From the NCBI GenBank assembly GCA_025603075.1, contig MU626264.1, positions 158,531-222,530 of the forward strand: 64,000 nt of DNA. The letters are read 5' to 3'. A model generated the notes under the pieces. That model was given only the letters and a program-made list of their open reading frames with translations, ran no database searches and was not told where the DNA came from. The position numbers and the translations under genes were made by a program. This document shows, piece by piece, positions 24,262 to 33,331 of this stretch. The DNA comes from Neoconidiobolus thromboides FSU 785. Taxonomy: Eukaryota; Entomophthoromycota; Entomophthoromycetes; Entomophthorales; Neoconidiobolaceae. Every line of letters begins with the position of its first letter. Positions within the stretch are counted from its first letter, which is position 1.

Positions 24262-25791
24262 ATGACTATAGATTCAAGACAAGATTGTTATTTTTTCCTT
24301 GCTGATGGTTGTACCAAAGTAATTCGCTTAATTTATTCTTTTAATTAATATCTTATCTTTGTGTTAAAGGGCGCAATGTGTAGTTTTCGACACAATGAAG
24401 TATGTAAAACCAATAAAGTCCTTTGCCCTGACTGGTCTACCACTAAGATTTGCAAAACTGATAATTGCGATAAACTACATTCTACTTTTCATGTTCCTAA
24501 TCAACCAGTATGTTTTTATCTATCTATTATCTGCTACAATACTTATTTTATGTTGTAGGTAGCTCAAGCTTCCAAAGCAGAAATTCAATGTTATTGGGAA
24601 CTCAACGGCGGTTGTTTGAAACCAACTTGTCCATTCAAACATTCCATGCCAAAAACAAGTGAGTGCATTTATTAAAATATATTTAGACCTATGCTTATAC
24701 AATAAAAAGTTATACCAAATGTCATTCCAAAACCAAGTGTTCGTTCAGTAGCTACTCAAGCTATTAATGCACAAGTTGTATCGCCACCTCATGAATCCGA
24801 TTCTGGTTCTGTTGATAATCAAGGTGAGGCTAAAAGTAACTTTTCAGGGTTACCTAATCCATATGCAAGACCTTTTGTACCCAAACCTGGATTATCTAAT
24901 TCGAAGAACAATGGTCACTCGGTCAACAACCAACAAAAGATATCACCAAAACAAAATGGAGGCCTTAGTTTTATGTCTAGTCAAAACGGGTTACTAAAAC
25001 ACGGTAACAACACCGCTCATTCCAATGGCACTTTAAGCTTTGTGCCTAAAAGCAATATGCAACCAGCTGCCAATGGCGGTCATGGTCAACATCAAAACAA
25101 GAACAACTTTAAAAATAAGTCTAATCAACAGAATAATCAACAACAACAACAAAATGGTAATACCAAAGAAACAAACAAAAAAGCAAATCAACCACGTTCT
25201 ATAAATGATCGTTTATCTAATTTTAATAATAAAGAAAATAATAACAACAAGAACAAGGAAAATAAAGCGAATTCTCGTGCTATGGATAAGGTCAAGTCCT
25301 CTCCTCCTTCTAATACTAAGAAAGCTTCTGAAGAACAATTTAAAGATATCAAAGTAAAGTCTCTTGAGGAAATTTTAAAAGAAAAACGCCAAAGACAAGC
25401 TAAAGAAAATAATAAAGAAGGGTTTAATACCTCCAATTCTACTGGCTCTGTTTCACCACCAAAAATAAATCAAGAAAATAAAAATAATCAATCAGGTAAT
25501 GGAGTTAGCGATGTAAATACAAAAGATAATAAAAAAGAAAATGAAACTATTCCATTACCAGTTAGTTCCGCAAAGAATGAAAAGAGAGAAAGAAGTCCTT
25601 CACCAGCCAAAGAGCATACAATAAAGAAGAGTAAGGATGTGAATGGGGATGCCAAGTCAACCGATGAGAATGCAATTATTGATGGGTTAGATTTAGAGTT
25701 TGAAGTTGATCAACTTGATTTTGATTTGGACCATGACCAAGATTTAGGGGAGTTAGATTTAGATGATTTGGATGTTGATTTTGGATTATAA
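24262..25791 (+). CDS. ZC3H11A-like protein with three CCCH zinc fingers
   Basis: Four exons by eye: 24262-24318, 24370-24507, 24559-24658, 24710-25791; 458 aa. The N terminus holds three CCCH fingers. Finger 1 is C9-x7-C17-x5-C23-x3-H27 (CYFFLADGCTKGAMCSFRH), finger 2 is C38-x8-C47-x4-C52-x3-H56, and finger 3 is C76-x7-C84-x4-C89-x3-H93 (CYWELNGGCLKPTCPFKH). The order, spacing and phrases DCYFF and CYWE match the N-terminal triple finger of animal ZC3H11A, an RNA-binding factor tied to TREX mRNA export. The middle is low complexity (Asn/Gln/Lys) with a basic helix KSLEEILKEKRQRQA (~320-335), and the tail is very acidic (DLEFEVDQLDFDLD...). Nuclear mRNA-export role is inferred from the family. 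The last intron's acceptor (AATAAAAAG) has a poor pyrimidine tract and deserves checking. Confidence 0.82.
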
Positions 25792-26714
25792 ATTTAAAAA
25801 TCCAAAATTTCAAGTATTATTAAGGCAATTATTATTAGTAGAGTTCTATGGTTTCAACTACTTTTATAAACACAATTACTTTTCTATAACTCTATTGTTT
25901 ATGCCAACTCTTGTGCACTTTTATTTTAATAAATTTTAAATCTCAATTTGAACCGTAGTCCATGTGTCCAGGTTATGATGTCGGATTTGTAAAGAAATAA
26001 TGATGATGATCTCACAGCCCAAAACTAATGATTTTTATTTATTTAGCTAGCTATTTTTATTTATTTTACTTTATTTTTTAATTATTTTTTGTATTTTATA
26101 TTTTTCAATTTAGGTTTTAGTTTTTTATAATTAATAAAAAGTTTTTGATGTTCTTTTATGAGTTTTGTTTATTTTGTCAAATTTTTTATGAGTTTTATAT
26201 TGAATTATTGAATTTTATAATCTTTATTATGTTAAGATTAAGATAACATCGTTACATCCATAAAGGAGATGTTTGAGTGTTTGGAAGCGATTTCTAGTAA
26301 TTAGTAAAGATAACTAATATAACAAAAGAGTAACATCTATATTGGTAATGCTAATATAAACTTTTCTCCGAGCCACTTCAATAAAACTTTATCTTAAATA
26401 AGGCAATTATATCAATTTAATTTAATTTTATATATTAGAATGATAATGAAATAATTGAGATGAGATCAATTTTCTAATTTTTAATTTTGATTAGTGAAAT
26501 TAAACTATATCTTAATGTAATTTAAAAAAAACAGTCGGATTTAATTTATTAACACATTCTGATAATACTAAACTTAATTTGCAAATATTGCAACCAACAG
26601 TAGGATTCTTTATATGCCTAAACATAGAAATAAGTACAGTATCAATAAAACAACAATATAAAAAATTTACACTTGAGTGGCAGCAAAGTTAGATTACATT
26701 TGTAAAATTTACTA
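25792..26714. other. Intergenic, no gene seen
   Basis: AT-rich 3' flank of the CCCH gene; T-rich between 26030 and 26220. No gene or repeat recognised. Confidence 0.45.
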
Positions 26715-26819
26715 TATGAGGATGTATTTTTGTGTTTAAGAATTTTACTAACAAATTTTCTGCTTAAATAGTGCTTAAAAAATGGAAAAAATAATGAAGT
26801 CAAAAAAAACACTCCCATT
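26715..26819 (-). mobile_element. MITE copy 8
   Basis: Reverse orientation: TATGAGGATG, core AAATAGTGCTTAAAAAATGG, ending ACACTCCCA. It lies about 20 bp beyond the 3' end of the STI1 pseudogene. Confidence 0.85.
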
Positions 26820-26839
26820 TCATGATCCTGTATATTATG

Positions 26840-28200
26840 TTAAACTTCTGAATCTTCAGCAGCTCTCTTTAATGCTTTTTGGCCTTCTTTTTCAGTTATT
26901 CATTCAGATGGTAATAAAATTAAAACTCAATTAGCTTTGTAAATCTTTTTAATTTCATTAGTATACTTTCTATCGACATCATATTGTTCTACTTCGCAAA
27001 TTTCAATATGTTTGCCATAATCTTAAAAATTCAAATATGGTTTCATGTAAATAGGCTTTGACTAAAAATTCATGTTAACATTATTTGTATCAGAAGTAAA
27101 ATAAAGCTAGTTATTAAAAGTTGAATCTAATCTAATAAGTACCACAATCTTTTATAGGCTCATGAAAAACCATTAATTTAGTATAACAAGCTTTACGATT
27201 AGAATAGCAACTTGGATCCTTTTCAATTCTCTTAATGACTTCAGTATAATGTTTAGCAGCTTCCAAAAAGTTACTCTTTGAATTTTTCTTTTTCTTTTTC
27301 TCTTGTTTGATTAACTAAATCTAGGTTATAATAAGCTTCCTTTTATTTAACCGATTAGCTTTTTCAGCCTGAAATTCTATGTTAATTCAACATCATTAAA
27401 TTACTAACTATATTTTCTTCTTTGAGTCGGTAAGAATACCAGCAGTACAATACTCAGTAAGAGACATATTGAAATATTTGATAACCTTATCTAAATCATT
27501 CCTTTTTACATAAACATTACCAATACAATCAAAAACTCTAATAAAGGTTAAACACATAAATTTAAAATTAAATCCATAAACCTACTTTGCTATCAGTTTA
27601 AAGTCGGCACGATGTTCACGCCCAGTTTCAGCTGCCTGCTCATATACTTTAAACATTCATTGTATTCTTTTATTTCAAATAAAACAGCCACAAAATCATG
27701 TTAATCTCATACTTTTTAGCTGATATAGCAAAATTACCAGCTTTGTTAATAAGGATAGTAATATTAGTATTTTCAAGTGCAAAAGTGTTATTGAGACAAG
27801 TTAAAACTTGACTAAAATTATGTTTTTATGAGCTTGAGATTCAACATCCTTTTCTTTAAAGGCCTCATTCTTTTCAATATTTTTTTAGTCAATTATTTAA
27901 CTCCCTTAACTATTAGTTCTGGTTCTGGTTGCCTTTTTGGTCCTTCTTTTGGATCAGATAGGCTAGATGCTTCGTCTGCTTGATCAGCTACTGATGGTGG
28001 CACAAATGGATGTTAGTGCCTCCACCACTTATCATGACTTTTATATCCATTAAACAAAACATAATATTCATAATACGGGAATCATTCATATATATACTAA
28101 GTTGTATATTAATGTCAGAACTGGATAATATTGTATTAGAAACTATCATGACAATAAAAAAATACTTTTTGAGATAAAGATCTAGGATCCTGTATTTAAT
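26840..28200 (-). pseudogene. STI1: Decayed STI1/Hop co-chaperone gene
   Basis: Minus-strand fragments in changing frames follow the domain order of Sti1/Hop. From the 5' end: DP1-like YMNDSRIMNIMFCLMDI (~28100-28000), linker DEASSLSDPKEGPKRQPEPE, TPR2A pieces AAVLFEIKEYNECLK, AAETGREHRADFKLIAK, IGNVYVKRNDLDKVI and SLTEYCTAGIL, TPR2B pieces FLEAAKHYTEVIKR, CYSNRKACYTKLM and, after a frameshift, IRLDSTF, then YDVDRKYTNEIKKI and a 3' end KALKRAAEDSEV plus stop at 26840-26842. Functional Sti1 bridges Hsp70 and Hsp90 through these TPRs. Here in-frame stops and frameshifts interrupt several repeats, the DP2 domain is nearly absent and TPR1 is not found, so the copy is dead. Introns seem retained, which argues against a processed retrocopy. 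Confidence 0.85.
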
Positions 28201-28436
28201 TAACTTATGAATAATTGGCTATATCTAATTTTATGCAAAAATAAACTTTAAAAACGACAAGCATCTAATTCAATACTTTGTTATTTTTCCAATATCTTGT
28301 TGCAGAATTGTGGGTAGTTAGAAACCAGCCAATAAAAATACATCAAAGTCATTATATAATCGTCACCATTTCATAGTCAGTATCTATCTTTTTGTACTTA
28401 AGTACTTGATATACCAAGCCACCTGTTGTCTAAATG

Positions 28437-29600
28437 GCGAAGAAGGTTTAAAAGGTTATACGATCTATACAGGCCTCCAAACTGAGTAGCCAGATTTACA
28501 AGAAGAATACCGACTTCAATGCTATAAATCAACAGAATACTTTTGATATGCTTTACTCTATTTTACTTTCAAAAGGAGTTCTATTGAGCTATTTCCTCCT
28601 CCGAACTCTATCACCACAAACCAACTCCTTTTAATCCCAAGCCTTAATAATTTACTCAATAGCCCTTCAGTTTTTGAAGGTACAAATAATATCACTGGGA
28701 TTTTTCATATCAACCCTACAAGAACCTTGACTACCAACCCACTGGAAATAGCCAAAAACCAATAGTACCTAAAAACTAGCCTCACAAACTAAAAGCCCCA
28801 ACTATAAATTCTAGTAATAATAATAGAGTCTTAGTTGTAAATTCCGTTGAAAATGGTCAAAAAGTAATATAGGGAAATTACCCGACAAACCAAAGCTACC
28901 TACCTTAGATAAAAACAATATATCTGAAGCTTTGCTCATAGCCTTTACCAGAAATCATCAACAGCCAACATCATCCAAAAATTCTCATCATAAACCAAAA
29001 CCTTTAATTTCAAATTGTAATAGCGCTATTGAAACCTTAGCTACTAACTCCACTAATAACGAGCAACATTCAACGATATCTAGAAAATAAAAAAAACAAA
29101 CACATAACTAGTAAACATAAAACAAAAAGATTCTTTGAAAAAAACAAACTTATTGGAGTAAAATTGATGCTATTACGGCTAAAATTAATTGCAAAAAAGA
29201 TATTTTAGAATATATAAATTATGTTATTGACACTTATAGAAAACTCAGTTCAAGAGTATCAAACTATATTGGTAATAAGATCTTAATTAACTAATTTGTA
29301 AGAAATTCAAAAAATAGAATCATCAAAAAGCAAAATACTGGTAATGACAATAACACTGACAATAATAATATCAATGATAATAATGTAGATGAAAATAATA
29401 ATAGTATTATTTTTTGGTTATGTCTTCCATTTATCTTTTGGTCTTTTTTACCTTTGTTCTTTTTTTGTTGTTTTATTTTTACTTCACCTTCACATCCTTT
29501 TATTCCTTCATTTTCTTTTCAACTTTCTATCTTTTTTTATTTAATTCATATCCTTTAAATTCTGCCCTAACTATTCAATAAAATTAAGATTTATTTTAAA
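28437..29600 (+). pseudogene. Unrecognised coding relic, Asn/Ser/Pro-rich
   Basis: Less AT-rich than its surroundings, with plus-strand frames that look protein-like but are broken: SIQASKLSSQIYKKNTDFN, IELFPPPNSITTNQLL..., ITGIFHINPTRTLTTNP, ISEALLIAFTRNHQQPTS, KPLISNCNSAIETLATN, and later INYVIDTYRKLSSRVSN. The 3' part ends in a pyrimidine-rich stretch (about 29410-29540) that reads as a hydrophobic segment (SIIFWLCLPFIFWSFL). Stops and frameshifts lie between pieces. I do not recognise a family. A minus-strand frame in the 5' part is also open for ~47 codons, so orientation is not certain. Confidence 0.35.
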
Positions 29601-29711
29601 AATTATTAAACATATATACATCAATTTAAAAAACAAACTAACATTAGTAATGTTATGATACAAATAGCATTTAAAATAGCTTTACCATTGTATGTATAAT
29701 TTTTATTGTAA

Positions 29712-30050
29712 TTATTTTTCCAAATATTTCTCCAGATCATAACCCAACGTTTCTAAGTCTTTAATGGTTTCTTCAGGTTCAGCCGAAGATTGTAAGTCAA
29801 ACATTTGGTGGAATCCAGCTTTAGTAATGAAACCATTATCATCAATATCGAAATACTCTTCGATCTCTTTTAATTCTTCTTTACTGAATGGTTTACCATT
29901 TAATTTGACAGAAAATGCTTGCAGTTCTTCGCTATTCAATACTCCATCTTTATCTACATCAAAACTTTCAAAGACTTCTTCTATTAAATCGGCTATACTT
30001 TCTTTTAAATATCCTTCTTCATCTAATATTTCATATTTCAATTCACTCAT
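29712..30050 (-). CDS. Small EF-hand calcium-binding protein
   Basis: Intronless, 112 codons, with a paired EF-hand. Loop 1 (31-42, DVDKDGVLNSEE) has all canonical calcium ligands including Glu at position 12. Loop 2 (68-79, DIDDNGFITKAG) has Gly at position 12 instead of an acidic residue, so it is probably weak or inactive for calcium. Helices are strongly acidic, and the C-terminal tail (EETIKDLETLGYDLEKYLEK) forms a further predicted amphipathic helix. No signal peptide; likely cytosolic. It is divergent from the proteasome gene with 163 bp between start codons, so the promoters may overlap. Function beyond calcium sensing or buffering cannot be told; it is much shorter than calmodulin or calcineurin B. 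Confidence 0.85.
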   Translation of the reverse strand: MSELKYEILDEEGYLKESIADLIEEVFESFDVDKDGVLNSEELQAFSVKLNGKPFSKEELKEIEEYFDIDDNGFITKAGFHQMFDLQSSAEPEETIKDLETLGYDLEKYLEK

Positions 30051-30100
30051 CTTTTATATAAACTTAGACTATAATTTTTAATATAAAATTAGTTTTTTAA

Positions 30101-30141
30101 CATTTGCAAAAAAGTAGTTGATTTGCTACAATTATTTGCAA
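30101..30141. promoter_or_regulatory. Three ATTTGC repeats in a divergent promoter
   Basis: CATTTGCAAA (30101), ATTTGCTACA (30121) and TATTTGCAAA (30134) lie in the 163 bp between the EF-hand and proteasome starts. ATTTGCTACA weakly resembles the reverse complement of the yeast Rpn4 proteasome box (GGTGGCAAA). Regulatory role is speculative. Confidence 0.3.
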
Positions 30142-30213
30142 ATTAGAAACGTCATCTTAGAAATTAGAAAAAAGCACAAACCAAGCAAAATAGCTTTATT
30201 CAATTCAATTATA

Positions 30214-30860
30214 ATGGAAGTAGTTGTAGGCCTTGTTGGAAAAGATTTCACTATATGTGGTGGAGACACTACAGTAATTAGATCCATTACTGTATTAAAA
30301 TCAACTGAACCAAAATCACGTATCCTTAATAAACATAATGCCATTTACTTTACTGGAGAATCTGGAGACACTGTTCAATTTGCCGAATTTATTCAAAAAA
30401 ATGTTCAACTTTTTCATTTTACTAATAATGGTGAAGATCTTACTACCCCCCAGGTCGCCTCTTTTACTCGTCGCCAGTTAGCCGAATCTTTACGTTCTAG
30501 AGTAATTAATTTTACATAATTTATTATTTATTTTTAATCTATGATATAAAGAATCCTTACCAAGTAAATAGCTTGATTTCAGGCTGGAGTAAAAAAGACG
30601 GGCCAAAACTTTATTGGTTAGATTATTTAGCAAGTAGTGAGTCAGTAAAGTTCGCTTCTCATGGTTATGGAGCTTTTTATTTAATGTCATTATTGGATCG
30701 CTATTATAAACCAGATATGGAATTAGAGGAAGCTAAAGAAGTGATCAAGAAATGTCTTTTGGAATTAAAGACTAGATTTATTATCAACTTTAGCAACTTC
30801 AAATTTGATGTAGCAGATGCTAATGGAATAAGAGAAATTGAAATTCCCCTTTCAAGCTAA
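30214..30860 (+). CDS. PRE1: 20S proteasome subunit beta-4 (beta type-2)
   Basis: Two exons by eye, 30214-30501 and 30552-30860; 198 aa. This is the non-catalytic beta-4 ring subunit (yeast Pre1, human PSMB2) of the 20S core. Signatures: GESGDTVQFAEFIQKNVQL, FTRRQLAESLRSR, YQVNSLISGW, LYWLDYLASSESVKFASHGYGAF and LLDRYYKPDM. Like its orthologues it starts directly at the mature N terminus, without a propeptide or Thr1. Length matches the family. I chose the ATG at 30214 (MEVVVGLVGKDF) over an in-frame upstream extension because orthologues begin at this point. The N-terminal strand is less conserved than the rest: GGDTTVIRSI replaces the usual ASD-type segment. Confidence 0.93.
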
Positions 30861-31528
30861 GTGTTTATTCTAAATGAAATAGTTTTTATTTCCTATATTT
30901 GTAATTTTTTTACGATTTTGTTTTGTTATAATTAGTTATTATAGAAATTTTTCCTAATATTAAAAAAGGGTTATAGTATAAAACTGTAACAGGAATATGC
31001 TCCAAAGTTTTAAATTTATATGTACTAATACAATAGACTTAAAGACCAAAAATGATAAAATATCACCATTACCAAAGAAAAATGTATTTTTATAATAATA
31101 GTTTTTTGTTTTTAGAAGTTAGAATATAGTAACTATATACGTACTACTGATATTAATTCTTTTGTCTTAAACTATACAAGAAGAAAATTCAATAAGGTAT
31201 AAATTTATAAATTTTTTTAAGGACCTTGAAAGAACCAATAAACTCTAAAGTTTTTATTTATGGGTGGAAAGTGAATGTAGTATTGCACTACAAGATAGGA
31301 AATAAAATGTGAATGTAGTAGAGGGTCCAATACAACTGCTCACTTTTTTGGTAAGTGTTCTGGTATTTCAGCACCTTCTTAAACTCCATTCCTTTAATGG
31401 TCTACATAAGGTTTTTCATTTCTGCAGAAGTTTAATTGATATTAAAAATTAACGATTTTTATATGATAAACCTTAAGTCTTAAATTACTTGCTAAGTTAT
31501 ATTAGTAAACATTAACTATTATATTTAA
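30861..31528. other. Intergenic, no gene seen
   Basis: 3' flank of the proteasome gene. A short imperfect duplication of GTGAATGTAGTA occurs at about 31270-31320. Nothing else recognised. Confidence 0.45.
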
Positions 31529-31631
31529 TATATGAGACTGTTTTTTATTTTCATTATTTTTCCATTTTTAAGCGCTATTTGAGTGGAAAGATTGTAGTAA
31601 AATTCTCAAATAAAAAAACACATCCCCATAT
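31529..31631 (+). mobile_element. MITE copy 9 (first of three adjacent)
   Basis: Left end TATGAGACTG drifted, core AAGCGCTATTTGAGTGG, right end ACATCCCCATA perfect. Confidence 0.85.
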
Positions 31632-31727
31632 AGTGATGTTTTTGGCTTCATCACTTTTTCCATTTTTTAAGCGATATTTGAGTGGAAAAATTAGTAAAAT
31701 TCTTAAATACAAAAATACATCCCCATA
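31632..31727 (+). mobile_element. MITE copy 10 (second of three)
   Basis: Abuts copy 9 directly; the left terminus is shortened to TAGTGATG, the core reads AAGCGATATTTGAG, right end ACATCCCCATA. Confidence 0.85.
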
Positions 31728-31784
31728 TTGTAAAGTATCTTTAAACTTTTTAGAAAACAAATTTTCTAAGCATGTTAAATTAAG

Positions 31785-31891
31785 TATATGGGGATGTGTT
31801 TTTATGTTTAAGAATTTTACTAACAAATTTTCCACTTAAATAGCGCTTAAAAAATGGAAAAAGTGATGAAACTAAAAAAACATCCCCACAT
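31785..31891 (-). mobile_element. MITE copy 11 (third of three)
   Basis: Reverse orientation, near-consensus: TATGGGGATG, core AAATAGCGCTTAAAAAATGG, ACATCCCCACA. It faces copies 9 and 10. Confidence 0.9.
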
Positions 31892-33331
31892 GGTATTTTT
31901 AGCAATATCAACTTTATTTTGATTATACATGCATGTTGGACGGTTTGATTTATTTAAGATAGTTTGAGCATTTCAAGAATATCGATATATAGAATATTTA
32001 AAGAAAGTTTCGAGGTTTAGAAGATATGGGGACACTTTGACAAGCTATATAGACTTCTCACTACTTTGAAAGATAATACATATAGTACTTCTTTGACGAA
32101 CAATCCATTCTTCTTTTGTCAGACCAAGAATTCAAGTTTGAACCTTGACTGAAGAGAGGGAGTATCTCACCACTCACCTTTATCAATACTAATTGAAAAT
32201 GAAAGTACTTTGGACAATTTTTTAAAAAGGTGATGCTATTTTTTATTTCCATTTTTATTTATCTTTATGTAGCATAAAATTTAGAAGACATTGATATTAA
32301 AAGTTTGATTGGCAAAAGAACTATAGTTTTGTATTGTGTATACTAGATGTACACGAAACTCTTGTTGCCAAAAGGAATTACAAGGTTATCAATGCTTTTT
32401 ATACCTATTAAATATAAGACTACCTGGGTTAGCAGCTTCAAGGAAGCTAAAGTACGTTTAGCTAAAAGGAACTCTTTAACTTTTTAATAAATGGTTTGTA
32501 CAGTACAATAAATTTGAACTTTAAATTTTTATTATGCTTTATTTAATATTTTGATTATAACTTATAAATAGCTTAAAATCAAAATTGGTTATATTATAAA
32601 AGTTAACATGTTTTTAATATCAATCAAGTCATTGAGAAAAATGTGCTCAAAACTAAGACTAAACACTAAACACTCTTCTTCAAAACATAGTTTTGCTTTG
32701 ATAAAACTCTCCAATTTTAAGTTTAAAGTTGAAGTATTTTAAAAATAGAAACAGCTTTTATCAATTTTGATGTTGGAAGTTTTACTGATACTACAGTCGT
32801 TAAGTTTTGTATTTATTAAAAAAAATGTTTTTCAATATCACAAAATAAACAATTACAAGTTTAACCCATTTTAACTTCACTTTTATGTTTATTTTTATTT
32901 TTGATAAATTTCGATTTTCACTTGAAACGTTTGAGAAAAACATGTTAAAATTTTACTCTACTCAATCTAAAATTGGACAGAAAAAACTTGAGTAAGAATT
33001 AAAAAATTAAAAAATTGGGCGGTAATAGGTATAGGAAAAAGATAAAAAACAAAAAAGGTATTATTCATTACCATAGTATTCTTCTGTTTTAGTATTCATG
33101 AAACAATAAGGTAATTTTATTTGATTTATTTGATTTCTTTTAATTAAGTTTTTCTTTTTATTTCTTTTTTTAAATTTAAGAGTATTCAATTCAACTACAA
33201 TTTATTTTATCTAAAAGAAGGATAATAAAAGCAATTCGTATTATAATACCTTTTCATTTTCAATATTTTAAAAGCATTCAATTATAAAGAAAAGGAAGAA
33301 CGATATATCTTGTATTAAATACTCAGTTTAA
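31892..33331. other. Intergenic, no gene supported
   Basis: AT-rich spacer upstream of the RhoGEF gene. A 46-codon frame begins at about 32349 (MYTKLLLPKGITRLS...) and an overlapping frame reads ETLVAKRNYKVINAF; these may be traces of a decayed gene, but neither is assignable. Confidence 0.35.

Noticed and set aside
30118-30213. Upstream in-frame extension of the proteasome beta-4 subunit
   Set aside because: Orthologues start at the equivalent of Met at 30214 and carry no propeptide.
31575-31839. Overlapping 86-codon frames on both strands
   Set aside because: They run through the three adjacent MITE copies; the open frames are a by-product of the repeated sequence.
32024-32040. GATATGGGGACAC resembling a MITE terminus
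   Set aside because: No core or opposite terminus within 200 bp; same for isolated matches at 4265 and 62112.
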